Shown: positions 1 to 6,693 of the stretch, piece after piece
Position numbering within the stretch: position 1 is the stretch's first letter
How the letters are laid out: every line of letters begins with the position of its first letter
Source of the DNA: Defluviicoccus vanus
GTDB lineage: Bacteria; Pseudomonadota; Alphaproteobacteria; Rhodospirillales; Defluviicoccaceae
Length of the DNA stretch: 7,021 nucleotides
Direction of reading: 5' to 3'
Assembly: GCF_014672695.1 (NCBI RefSeq)
Contig: NZ_CP053923.1
Span: 2,749,016-2,756,036, forward strand
Notes under the pieces: model-generated
The model's database searches: none
What the model was told of the DNA's origin: nothing
Seen by the model: the letters and a program-made list of their open reading frames with translations, nothing else
Translations under genes and position numbers: made by a program

Positions 1-522
1 CCGCTTGCGCGCCGCATGCAGCACCGCGCAGAGATTGACCCCCTGCCAATAATTCTCTGGCTTGCGCTCGTAGGCGGCGCGATAGGCCTCGACCGAGAGC
101 CGCAAGGCATCGGCGGCGCCGGAACTGGAGGGGTCGGCTGCGTCAAGGAAGATCTGCTTATTGGCACGACCGAGTAACCCGACCAGCTCGTCTCGCTCTT
201 CTTCGGCCTTTGCATCGGTGAAGGGACCTGAGAGCGCTGTGCTGATCACGTCGGCAGCAATGGTCGCCATGCCGCGATCGACCAGACTTTGCGCTAGTAA
301 TTTCCTGACGCGGGGATTGTCGCGACGGTGCCGGCTCACCGCCTCCGCCAATGTTCCGAGTAACTCGAACTCCCGCTCGCTGCGCAGCACGTCGAGCATC
401 GCGAGGGCATCGGTTATGACCGGTTCGCTTGGCCGCGAATACAGCTTCTCGACAAGTCCCTGGGCTTGTTTGCGCAAGGCCGCCCTTGCGGCATCAACGT
501 CCTCGCTCGGCGTGGTATCCAT
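1..522 (-). CDS. TPR / TRAFs-binding-like (DUF4071) protein, 5' part only
   Basis: An open frame of 174 codons reads leftward from an ATG at 522-520 and leaves the window without a stop. The start is supported by a GGAGGGGG purine tract just upstream (on the minus strand, about 6 bases from the ATG). The product looks all-helical and soluble, with no signal peptide or membrane segment. Residues about 35-100 look like degenerate TPR-type helices (for example ARAALRKQAQ, RVRKLLAQSLVDRGM). Residues 115-128 (GLLGRANKQIFLDA) and 157-168 (NYWQGVNLCAVL) resemble the TRAFs-binding TPR block of ASK1/MAP3K5 kinases, where LCGRIYKDMFLD and a GINLAVLL segment occur at similar spacing. In bacteria this domain is found in signalling and conflict proteins, sometimes with peptidase or TIR domains. 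No effector domain is visible in the N-terminal part; any partner would lie beyond the left edge. The family call is by eye and moderately sure; function is unknown. Confidence 0.6.
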   Translation of the reverse strand, partial: MDTTPSEDVDAARAALRKQAQGLVEKLYSRPSEPVITDALAMLDVLRSEREFELLGTLAEAVSRHRRDNPRVRKLLAQSLVDRGMATIAADVISTALSGPFTDAKAEEERDELVGLLGRANKQIFLDAADPSSSGAADALRLSVEAYRAAYERKPENYWQGVNLCAVLHAARKR

Positions 523-713
523 GGCACCCCCTCCAGGTTTACGCGTGAATACAGAGTATGGTCCCGAGAACACTCGATCGCAGCACACACGGCAGGATGC
601 GGAAATACTACCCCGTTTGGCATCGTGGCTCAATGCCGGCCAGCAGCTAAGGAATTAGAACCCCAGGATTGGCGATGGCGGCATCGGCGGCGACGAGGCG
701 TTGGGCCAGCCGA
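523..713. other. Intergenic stretch between the TPR gene start and the pdeM relic
   Basis: This 190-base stretch lies upstream of the minus-strand TPR gene and should hold its promoter. The only clear element is the purine-rich ribosome binding site next to 522. I could not pick a convincing -35/-10 pair. Open frames crossing it on the plus strand have unnatural, Arg- and Ser-rich translations and resemble no protein I know. Confidence 0.5.
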
Positions 714-889
714 ATGCGGCAAATCCGCTCTGCCGAAACAACGCTGCTCGCTACGCCCGAGGGACGCTGTTCTGGGTGCCGCATCGACGCTGGTGGGTCG
801 CCGATCTGCACCTGGAAAAAGGAGAGCGCCTTTGCCTGCCGGGGCGTGTTGCTGCCGCCTTACGACAGCCGGGCGCCGGACCCTCGCTA
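714..889 (+). pseudogene. pdeM: Frameshifted N-terminal relic of the ligase-associated phosphoesterase gene pdeM
   Basis: No single frame is a convincing gene here, but joining frames gives the N-terminus of PdeM, the metallophosphoesterase linked to LigD/Lhr-type DNA-damage genes in proteobacteria. From the ATG at 714, one frame gives ETTLLATPEG (735-764). The next frame gives LFWVPHRRWWVADLHLEKG (767-823), which carries the family's DxH metal motif. The first frame then resumes with SAFACRGVLLPPYDSRA (825-875), and a third frame gives TLA (880-888). This order matches the family pattern 'ALFWPxxxTLxVADLHLEKGSAFAxRGxLLPPYDTRATL'. The breaks fit about one base lost near 762-766, one gained near 824 and another shift near 876-880. 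Similarity then stops, and the downstream metal ligands (GDxxHD, GNHD) are absent. The mlaD stop codon lies at 887-889 on the other strand. Three shifts plus a truncation argue for decay rather than a sequencing slip. The 5' limit is approximate. Confidence 0.72.
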
Positions 890-1924
890 TTGCCGGTTAC
901 CGCCGGGCGGGTTGCGGCCGAAAATCACCGCGTTGGGGTTGCGATCGAGCGTGTTGGCAAGGGCGCTGATTGAGCGCGCGGCACTGCCCAGGTCCTTCAG
1001 CGCGGTGACCAATTCGTAGTTGAGCTGCGAGCCAGGCTGGATCATCGAGTTGGCGCTGGCGAGCAGTTGCTGCATCGTGTCGAGAGCCTTGACGGCGTCG
1101 GCCATTGCCTGGTCGCCCTTGGTGATAAGGCCGCGGGCGTCGCCGGCGCGAGCATCAATGGTGGCAAAAGCGGAGCGCGCAGTAATGACGGCATCGCTCG
1201 CCTGAGCAAGCAACGGTCCTAGCTGGGTGTCGAGCGTGCCGGCCACCTTGTCAATCTTGCCGAGGGCGGCGGTTGCATTGTCCAGCGCCGCCTCAACCTT
1301 TGGGCTGTTGACGAGGCGATTGGCGCCCTGCAACAGCTGGCGGACGTCGTTGATCATGTCCTCCAGCGGCAGCTGCGAGACTTTGCGGTAGACCTCCTGC
1401 AGCGTCGCCTGCACCGCTTCCAGCGTTGACGGCAGCGTTGGAATTTCGAGGCGATCGGGGAACGTTTCCTTCTCTTCGCTGATTTCGGCGTAGGGATAGA
1501 AATCGAGGTTTATCGCCAGTTGACCGGTGACCAGACTGGACACCGACAGTTGCGCGCGCAAACCGCGATTCTGGATGTAATCGCGTAAGACGGTGCCATG
1601 ATGCACCGAATGACTGGGATCGTCCGACCCGGTGAGGTCGACGATGCTGTCCGGGTAAATGTCGGCGAATACGGTGATCAATACGTCCCGCGTTGAGGAC
1701 TGATAGCCGATGAAGATGTTGGTGACTTCGCCCAGCTTGACGCCACGGAAGGTGACCGGCGCCCCGACGTTGAGACCGGCGACCGAGCGGGGAAAGAACA
1801 TCACCACCGGGATCGACTTGCGCCACAGCTTGCCGCCACCGACGGCGATGATGCCAACGATAAGCAGCGCGATCGCGCCGAGAACGAAGATTCCGATCAG
1901 CTTGGGGTTGCTCTTGATCGCCAT
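887..1924 (-). CDS. mlaD: MlaD-type MCE domain protein of a lipid ABC transporter
   Basis: This 345-residue protein is the substrate-binding, periplasm-facing subunit of an Mla-type lipid transporter. A short cytoplasmic N-terminus is followed by one uncleaved membrane anchor at about residues 9-30 (LIGIFVLGAIALLIVGIIAV). A single MCE domain at about 38-150 includes FFPRSVAGLNVGAPVTFRGV and KLGEVTNIFI. A long helical, probably coiled-coil tail (about 165-325) contains NSPKVEAALDNATAALGKI. The C-terminus has RNPNAVIFGR, an ending common in the MlaD/PqiB-like subfamily of proteobacteria. MCE proteins form hexamers on the permease dimer, and the tail may make a tunnel-like extension. It is longer than E. 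coli MlaD (183 residues) and matches the long-tail subfamily. The ATG lies 24 bases after the mlaF stop, with an AGAGGA tract upstream. It is the last gene of the visible operon; the auxiliary lipoprotein gene often found next is missing. Confidence 0.9.
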   Translation of the reverse strand: MAIKSNPKLIGIFVLGAIALLIVGIIAVGGGKLWRKSIPVVMFFPRSVAGLNVGAPVTFRGVKLGEVTNIFIGYQSSTRDVLITVFADIYPDSIVDLTGSDDPSHSVHHGTVLRDYIQNRGLRAQLSVSSLVTGQLAINLDFYPYAEISEEKETFPDRLEIPTLPSTLEAVQATLQEVYRKVSQLPLEDMINDVRQLLQGANRLVNSPKVEAALDNATAALGKIDKVAGTLDTQLGPLLAQASDAVITARSAFATIDARAGDARGLITKGDQAMADAVKALDTMQQLLASANSMIQPGSQLNYELVTALKDLGSAARSISALANTLDRNPNAVIFGRNPPGGNRQ

Positions 1925-1948
1925 TGTCGTCGTCTCGTCCTCTACGGC

Positions 1949-2719
1949 TTAGCTGGGGTGCGGCGCCGGCGCTTGCCGACGCAGGAAATTCTGCACCTTC
2001 GGATCGGCGCATTCCTTGAGGAGATGGTTGGGGTCTCCTCCGGCGATCATCGTTTTCGACTCGGCGTCCAGGAACACCGAGTTGTTGCCAATCGCGAAGA
2101 TGCTCGCGATCTCGTGGGTAACGATGACGATGGTGGCACCCAGGCTGTCGCGCAGTTCGAGGATCAGATCGTCCAGCAGGCGCGAGGTGATCGGATCAAG
2201 GCCGGCGCTGGGTTCGTCGAAGAACAGGATCTCGGGGTCGAGGGCAATCGCCCGCGCCAGCGCCGCGCGCTTCTGCATCCCGCCGGAGATTTCCGCCGGA
2301 TAGTACGCCTCGAAGCCTGCAAGCCCCACCAGCGCCAGTTTCAGCGAGGTGATGCGGGCGATCTCCTTTGGCGGCAGCGTCGTGCGCTCCTGCAACGGGA
2401 AGGCAACGTTCTCCGCCAGCGTCATTGAGCTCCACAACGCCCCCTTCTGGAAGAGGACGCCTGTGCGCGCCAGAATGCGTTGCTGGTCGGCAGCTGAAGC
2501 TTCCCATAGGCTCTCTTCGCCGTAGCGAACGGTCCCTGCAGCCGGCGCATTGAAGCCGATCATGTGCCGCAGCAGCGTGCTCTTGCCACAGCCGCTGCCG
2601 CCCATAATGATGAAGATATCGCGGCGGTTGACCGCGAAGGTCAGGTCACGCTGCACCACATATTTGCCGTAGGCCATGGTCAGCCCATCGACCCGAATCA
2701 CCGCCTCTTGTTGGTTCAT
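1949..2719 (-). CDS. mlaF: MlaF-type ATPase of a lipid ABC transporter
   Basis: This 256-residue cytoplasmic nucleotide-binding subunit should power lipid transport through the MlaE permease. All ABC ATPase motifs are intact: Walker A GGSGCGKS at 40-47, Q-loop Q91 in LFQKGALW, signature ISGGMQKR at 144-151, Walker B ILFFDE at 164-169 with D-loop SAGLDP, and the H-loop histidine H202 in VTHE. The variant signature SGGMQKR, rather than the SGGQ core of most importers, is typical of the MlaF/Ttg2A group. Length is normal for the family. It lies between the permease (16 bases upstream) and mlaD (24 bases downstream), so the three genes are probably translated from one message. A GGAG about 10 bases before the ATG is a plausible ribosome binding site. 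Confidence 0.93.
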   Translation of the reverse strand: MNQQEAVIRVDGLTMAYGKYVVQRDLTFAVNRRDIFIIMGGSGCGKSTLLRHMIGFNAPAAGTVRYGEESLWEASAADQQRILARTGVLFQKGALWSSMTLAENVAFPLQERTTLPPKEIARITSLKLALVGLAGFEAYYPAEISGGMQKRAALARAIALDPEILFFDEPSAGLDPITSRLLDDLILELRDSLGATIVIVTHEIASIFAIGNNSVFLDAESKTMIAGGDPNHLLKECADPKVQNFLRRQAPAPHPS

Positions 2720-2735
2720 CGTCTGCCGGCTCCGG

Positions 2736-3899
2736 TCAGATGCGCAGCACGTTGGTCACCACTGCAAAGATGCCGTCGGCGACGATGATCCAGACGATGG
2801 CGGTGACCACGGCGTGGGTGGTAGCTTCACCAACGGCGGCGGCGCTCCGGCCGCTCTGGATGCCAGCGTAGCAGCCGCAACTGGCGATGATGACGCCGAA
2901 GATCACACTCTTGCCGATGCCGAGCATCAGGTCCTTGAACTTCAGCCAGCGTAGGGTCTGCTCGATGTATTGCGCCGGCGACAGGTCCAGCATGCCGGTA
3001 CCCACCAAGAAGCCGCCGAAGATACCAAGAAAGTCGGCGTAGATGCACAGCAGCGGCATCATCAGGATCAGCGCCAGCATCCGGGGCATCACCAGGTAAT
3101 CCATCGGGACAACGCCGAAGGTGCGCAGCGCGTCCACCTCCTCGTTGACCTGCATCGTCCCCAGTTGGGCGGCGAAGGCGGCACCTGTCCGTCCGGCCAT
3201 GATGATCGCCGTCATCATCGCGCCCATCTCGCGCAGCATGGCGATGCCCACCAGGTTGGCGACATATGCCTGGGCGCCGAACAGACGCAGTTGCACCGCG
3301 CCGACGAAGGCGAGAATCATGCCGATCAGGATGGCGATCAGCGAGACGATCGGCAGCGCCTGGGCGCCGGACTGCTGGATGAACAGACCAAGATCGGAAC
3401 GCCGGAAGCGGCAGCGCCCGCGTAGTAGTCGCCCGAAGCTGTAGGTGCATTCGCCAAGAAAGGTGAGCGCCTCGCCGGTGTAACGCCACATGGCAAGCGA
3501 CAGGATGCCGAGGCGATCAAAGAATGGTGGCGCTTCCGCCTGCCGCTTGACGTCGTCCCGTTCCGGCACCGTGGTTGCTAGCACCAGGAGCCGCCGCACG
3601 CCCTCCGGCAGCGCGGCAAAATCGCAGGGAACCATGCGATCGGAGCAGGCTTCGTGGACGTCGAGAAGGAAGGTCAGCAGGCTCGAATCCCAGCCGGCAA
3701 GCCCTTTGGCGCTGACGATGAGTCTGGCAGGCGGTGCTTCATCGAGCGCGTTGACCACAGGGTCAGCCGAGGGCAGGCCATGGGCGATGCGCCATTCGCC
3801 GGCTAATCGCAACGACAACACGCCAGCGGCCAGCCGCTGCACTTCAATGGAATGTGTCGCCGCGCGGGTGTCAGTCTGTTGCAAAATCGATGATCCCAC
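2736..3899 (-). CDS. mlaE: MlaE-type permease with N-terminal STAS domain
   Basis: This 387-residue protein is the membrane-spanning subunit of the lipid ABC transporter. Residues about 20-110 (VLSLRLAGEWRI, LIVSAKGLAGWDSSLLTFLL) resemble a STAS domain, the role played by separate MlaB in E. coli, so regulatory and permease parts are fused. Residues about 130-385 form the MlaE domain with about five or six hydrophobic segments, including LPIVSLIAILIGMILAFVGA and MLALILMMPLLCIYADFLGI. The family core is intact: AGRTGAAFAAQLGTMQVNEE followed by VDALRTFGVVP, which contacts the ATPase. The start used is GTG at 3899-3897, the first usable start after an in-frame stop at 3920-3918. Its ribosome binding site is weak, so a slightly shorter N-terminus is possible. 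It is the first gene of the operon, divergent from the oxidoreductase gene. Confidence 0.92.
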   Translation of the reverse strand: MGSSILQQTDTRAATHSIEVQRLAAGVLSLRLAGEWRIAHGLPSADPVVNALDEAPPARLIVSAKGLAGWDSSLLTFLLDVHEACSDRMVPCDFAALPEGVRRLLVLATTVPERDDVKRQAEAPPFFDRLGILSLAMWRYTGEALTFLGECTYSFGRLLRGRCRFRRSDLGLFIQQSGAQALPIVSLIAILIGMILAFVGAVQLRLFGAQAYVANLVGIAMLREMGAMMTAIIMAGRTGAAFAAQLGTMQVNEEVDALRTFGVVPMDYLVMPRMLALILMMPLLCIYADFLGIFGGFLVGTGMLDLSPAQYIEQTLRWLKFKDLMLGIGKSVIFGVIIASCGCYAGIQSGRSAAAVGEATTHAVVTAIVWIIVADGIFAVVTNVLRI

Positions 3900-3967
3900 C
3901 GCCCAAGCAGAGCAGCCTTAGGCTCTTTGCCGCCGTCGGTCAATCAACCGGGCTGCAAAAGCGTCTT

Positions 3968-4003
3968 AGCGTTTGGCGGAGCCGGCCGACGATCGCAAAC
4001 GCT
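3968..4003. repeat. Inverted repeat AGCGTTTG / CAAACGCT, possible operator
   Basis: Perfect 8-base arms at 3968-3975 and 3996-4003 flank a 20-base GC-rich spacer. Arm centres are 28 bases apart, close to three helical turns, which would suit a regulator binding two sites on one DNA face. The right arm touches the weak -35-like TTGCAC. Chance occurrence cannot be excluded. Confidence 0.35.
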
Positions 4004-4054
4004 TGCACCGGTGTTGGCGGCCGCGCTTTATTGCTCGCGTGCCCGCTTGCCACC

Positions 4055-4132
4055 GCCTGCCGACGGGGAGCAGGCTCGGTCGGGTTCGAGATCTCTGAGC
4101 AAGGGTGATCCATCCGGTAAACGGACCGTGGA
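4055..4132 (+). promoter_or_regulatory. Two small hairpins in the probable leader of the oxidoreductase
   Basis: The first hairpin pairs GCCTGC (4055-4060) with GCAGGC (4070-4075) around a 9-base loop. The second pairs TCCA-TC-CGGT (4109-4118) with ACCGTGGA (4125-4132), eight pairs with a two-base bulge and a 6-base loop, about 47 bases before the start codon. Neither is followed by a T-run, so they do not look like terminators. I recognise no riboswitch consensus. Confidence 0.3.
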
Positions 4133-4179
4133 CGCCTACCAGCAAGAGTTAACAATCAACGGGACATAGGGGGTAAGCC

Positions 4180-5199
4180 ATGCCAACCGTGACCTTTAAG
4201 CATTCGGGCATCAGCGTCGAGGCCGAGGAAGGGGAATGGCTCTACGACGTTTGCGACCGTTCCGATGCTGGCATTCCGTTCGCGTGCAAGGCGGGTGCAT
4301 GTGGGACCTGTGCAACCCCGGTGGTCTCCGGAATCGAACATCTGGCCGACATTACTGCCCGCGAAGCCCGGACGCTCAACAACATGCGGCTAGATCTCGA
4401 CACGCATCGGCTGCCGTGTCTGAAGGACGTGGGCGCTGGTGATGTGGTCTGGGGCCAACCGGTCAATGTTGCCGAGACGGCCACCACACTTGGCAGCCAT
4501 ACCGTCCTCGTCGAGTCGTTCCGGCCGCTCAATCTCAGCGTCGCCGAGGTCCGCTTCTACGTGGGCAGCGAGGGCTTCGCCTACCGGCCCGGCCAGTACA
4601 TGATTTTCATGGTCCCCAACCTGCCGCATCCCATCCGCCGTTCCTATTCCATCTCCACGCCACCGTCGGACGTCCGTCACTTCGAGGTCTGTGTGCGCTC
4701 AGTTGCTGGAGGTGCCGGTTCGAACTTTGTGCACCGGCTGCGTCCCGGCCAGACCCTGCAGGTCGAGGGACCGTTCGGCGATTTCGTCCTCGATGAGGAC
4801 TCGCCGCGCGACATCATTATGATCGCCACCGGCACCGGCATGGCACCGATCAAGTCGATGCTGATGCATCTGCTGGAACGACGCAGCCGCCGGCGGGTGC
4901 GCTTGTTCTTCGGCCTGCGGCACGAGTCGGACTTGTTCTACACCGACCTGCTGCGTGGGCTGCGGGCGCATTATCCTGGGTTCGAATACAAAGTCATCCT
5001 TTCCTGCGCCGATCCAGAGACCTGGTCCGGGCCACGCGGCCGGGTCACCGACCTGATCGAACGTTATGTGACGCGCAAGGACGCGGAGCACAGCGAAGCC
5101 TACATCTGCGGCGGCCGGCCGATGATCGAAGCCTGTGTCGATCGGCTGGCGGATCTCGGATTCCCTGCCGAGGCCATCAACTACGAGCGCTTTTTCTGA
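4180..5199 (+). CDS. [2Fe-2S] ferredoxin / FAD / NAD(P)H oxidoreductase (oxygenase-reductase type)
   Basis: This 339-residue cytoplasmic protein should pass electrons from NAD(P)H through FAD to a plant-type [2Fe-2S] cluster, and then to an oxygenase or other acceptor. The N-terminal ferredoxin domain (1-95) has the four ligands C36, C41, C44 and C80 in the usual C-x4-C-x2-C...C layout (ACKAGACGTC). The FAD domain (about 105-205) has the RxYS motif at 154-157 (RRSYSIS) and RPGQY at 136-140. The NAD domain (about 210-339) has GTGMAP at 218-223 and the CGG motif at 310-312, with the usual C-terminal aromatic. This layout is shared by phenol hydroxylase, toluene and methane monooxygenase reductases and by CDP-deoxyglucoseen reductase-like proteins. 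No oxygenase subunit is nearby, so the partner is unknown. The ATG follows a good AGGGGG site. YaiI begins 20 bases after the stop. Confidence 0.9.
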   Translation: MPTVTFKHSGISVEAEEGEWLYDVCDRSDAGIPFACKAGACGTCATPVVSGIEHLADITAREARTLNNMRLDLDTHRLPCLKDVGAGDVVWGQPVNVAETATTLGSHTVLVESFRPLNLSVAEVRFYVGSEGFAYRPGQYMIFMVPNLPHPIRRSYSISTPPSDVRHFEVCVRSVAGGAGSNFVHRLRPGQTLQVEGPFGDFVLDEDSPRDIIMIATGTGMAPIKSMLMHLLERRSRRRVRLFFGLRHESDLFYTDLLRGLRAHYPGFEYKVILSCADPETWSGPRGRVTDLIERYVTRKDAEHSEAYICGGRPMIEACVDRLADLGFPAEAINYERFF

Positions 5200-5219
5200 C
5201 GCCGGCGGTTCTGCATCCA

Positions 5220-5675
5220 GTGGAAGTTTCAATCTACGTTGACGCCGATGCCTGCCCGGTGAAGCGCGAAGTCTATCGCGTCGCCGAGCGGCACCGGACA
5301 ACCGTTTACGTCGTCGCCAACAGCATCATCGCCTTGCCGCGCGATCCATGGATTCAGCGGGTGGTGGTCGGTTCCGGACTCGATGCCGCCGATGACTGGA
5401 TCGCCGAACGTGCTGCCTGCGGTGCCATCGTCGTTACCGCCGACATCCCACTGGCGGCGCGCTGCGTTAAGGCGGGGGCGGTGGTGCTGGCGCCGAACGG
5501 CCGCGCGTTGAATGACGATTCCGTGGGCATGGCACTGGCGACGCGGAACCTGATGACCGACCTCCGCGCTGCGGGGGCGATGACACGCGGGCCGAAGCCG
5601 TTGACCGATGCCGACCGATCGAAGTTCCTGGCGGCCCTGCACGAGGCCATTGTTCGCCTGCAACGTTCTTCCTGA
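5220..5675 (+). CDS. yaiI: YaiI/YqxD family (UPF0178, DUF188) protein
   Basis: This 151-residue protein has normal family length and carries the conserved N-terminal block YVDADACPVK (residues 6-15), the VTADIPLAARCVKAGA and LAPNGR blocks in the middle, and the C-terminal GPKPLTDADRSKFL block. The family has a predicted PIN-like, nuclease-type fold with acidic residues near D8 and D10, but its cellular role is not established. The start is GTG at 5220; the frame's family similarity begins immediately, and no good ATG lies upstream. The ribosome binding site is weak. It lies 20 bases behind the oxidoreductase stop codon, suggesting co-transcription, though yaiI genes occur in many contexts and this need not imply a shared function. 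Confidence 0.92.
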   Translation: MEVSIYVDADACPVKREVYRVAERHRTTVYVVANSIIALPRDPWIQRVVVGSGLDAADDWIAERAACGAIVVTADIPLAARCVKAGAVVLAPNGRALNDDSVGMALATRNLMTDLRAAGAMTRGPKPLTDADRSKFLAALHEAIVRLQRSS

Positions 5676-5788
5676 CTGCGCCGTTCTCGCTGAATTGAAA
5701 CCGCAGCCGTTCCGCCCCAGGTGTTGAGGGGTTGTCCGCAGATAGTTCCGCGTCGGACATGGAACGACGGAATTGCTCACAGAGGTGC

Positions 5789-5794
5789 AGGAGG
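5789..5794 (+). promoter_or_regulatory. Ribosome binding site that fixes the haloperoxidase start
   Basis: A full AGGAGG lies 6 bases before the GTG at 5801 and supports that start over the upstream ATG at 5759 or the frame opening at 5732. Confidence 0.8.
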
Positions 5795-5800
5795 CAACAG

Positions 5801-6625
5801 GTGCCAACCTTGATCACCAAGGATGGGACGGAAATCTACTATAAGGATTGGGGCTCCGGACCGACGGTGGCCTTCAGTCATGGCTGGCCGCTCAGCGCCG
5901 ATGCCTGGGACTCCCAGATGTTTTTTCTGGCCTCCCATGGCTATCGCTGCATCGCTCACGATCGGCGGGGACACGGTCGCTCCAGCCAGCCGTGGCACGG
6001 CAACGAGATGGATACCTATGCCGACGATCTAGCGGAGCTGTTCGTCGCCCTTGATCTCAAGGATATAGCGATGATCGGCCACTCAACCGGCGGCGGTGAG
6101 GTGGCGCGCTACATCGGCCGTCATGGCACCGGCCGTGTGGCGAAGGCGGTGCTGATGGGGGCGGTGCCACCACTGATGCTGCAGACGCCGGCTAACCCGG
6201 GCGGCCTGCCCATGGCGGTATTCGACGGCTTCCGCAGCGCCTATCTGGCAGATCGGGCGCAGTTCTTCCTCGACGTGGCGAGCGGCCCCTTTTTCGGCTT
6301 CAACCGGCCGGGAGTGAAGGTATCGCAAGGCCTGATCCAGGCTTGGTGGCTGCAGGGGATGATGTCCGGCCACAAGAACGCCTATGACTGCATCAAGGCC
6401 TTTTCGGAAACGGATTTCACCGCGGATCTGCAGAAGTTCGATGTGCCGACGCTGATCATTCATGGCGATGACGATCAGATCGTGCCCATAGGCGCTGCGG
6501 CGCTGCGCTCGGCAGAACTCGTCAAGGGCTCGACGCTGAAGATCTATCCCGGCGGCCCGCACAGCCTGGGGAATATGAGAAAAGAGCAGCTGAACGCCGA
6601 TTTGCTGGCGTTCCTTCGCTCTTAA
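5801..6625 (+). CDS. Alpha/beta hydrolase, cofactor-free haloperoxidase (non-heme chloroperoxidase) family
   Basis: This 274-residue serine hydrolase matches the cofactor-free haloperoxidase/esterase family. The residues fit a full catalytic triad: nucleophile S95 in GHSTGG, D225 in HGDDDQIVP and H254 in GGPHSLG. The spacings of 130 and 29 residues equal those of the Ser98-Asp228-His257 triad of the bromoperoxidase family. The oxyanion-hole region FSHGWPL (25-31) and the conserved AHDRRGHGRS (52-61) are present. A lid region lies at about 130-200. Such enzymes can halogenate via peracid formed from carboxylic acid and peroxide in vitro, but are probably esterases or lactonases in vivo. The start chosen is GTG at 5801, with AGGAGG at 5789-5794. 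The frame is open further upstream to 5732, but those 23 residues resemble nothing in the family. No signal peptide is seen, so it is probably cytoplasmic. Confidence 0.92.
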   Translation: MPTLITKDGTEIYYKDWGSGPTVAFSHGWPLSADAWDSQMFFLASHGYRCIAHDRRGHGRSSQPWHGNEMDTYADDLAELFVALDLKDIAMIGHSTGGGEVARYIGRHGTGRVAKAVLMGAVPPLMLQTPANPGGLPMAVFDGFRSAYLADRAQFFLDVASGPFFGFNRPGVKVSQGLIQAWWLQGMMSGHKNAYDCIKAFSETDFTADLQKFDVPTLIIHGDDDQIVPIGAAALRSAELVKGSTLKIYPGGPHSLGNMRKEQLNADLLAFLRS

Positions 6626-6693
6626 GCTTCGGTTGCCGTCCGTTCGCTGCCTGTAGAAGCGGTTAGCGCATCTGCAATGTGAGCGTGACGCGG

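Larger units (their letters stand above)
3900..4179. promoter_or_regulatory. Divergent intergenic region between mlaE and the oxidoreductase gene
   Basis: This 280-base region separates two divergent transcription units and should hold both promoters. No protein-like frame was found. It contains an 11-base interrupted palindrome (AGCCT-T-AGGCT, 3914-3924) just upstream of the mlaE start, an inverted repeat AGCGTTTG/CAAACGCT (3968-4003), and two small hairpins at 4055-4075 and 4109-4132 in the probable leader of the oxidoreductase. A very weak plus-strand promoter candidate is TTGCAC (4003-4008) with TTTATT (4027-4032), 18 bases apart; its -35 would touch the inverted repeat. I could not find a convincing promoter for mlaE. 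Confidence 0.4.

Noticed and set aside
466..1019. Three overlapping plus-strand open frames of 90-167 codons as intact genes.
   Set aside because: Each is Arg/Ala/Cys-rich and carries only pieces of PdeM similarity. Their ends run into the antisense of mlaD. They are read as fragments of one broken gene plus shadow coding.
1293..2012. A 239-codon minus-strand open frame overlapping mlaD and the end of mlaF.
   Set aside because: Its translation is Arg/Gln-rich with no family resemblance and lies out of frame over clear coding sequence. It is a GC-driven shadow.
4014..4036. A sigma-54-like promoter (TTGG ... TTGC) ahead of the oxidoreductase.
   Set aside because: The GG and GC elements are 17 bases apart rather than the required 12, so it cannot be a -24/-12 site.
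4699..5301. A 200-codon minus-strand open frame opposite the oxidoreductase and yaiI.
   Set aside because: It is antisense to two well-supported genes and has a low-complexity, Arg/Pro-rich translation.
5734..5758. An inverted repeat GTCCG/CGGAC and nested TCCG-CGT-CGGA upstream of the haloperoxidase gene.
   Set aside because: The arms are only 4-5 bases in GC-rich DNA, which is expected by chance; no promoter elements line up with it.
5732..5800. An N-terminal extension of the haloperoxidase protein by 23 residues.
   Set aside because: The extra residues are unlike the family, and a full AGGAGG precisely precedes the GTG at 5801, which gives the usual family length and triad numbering.
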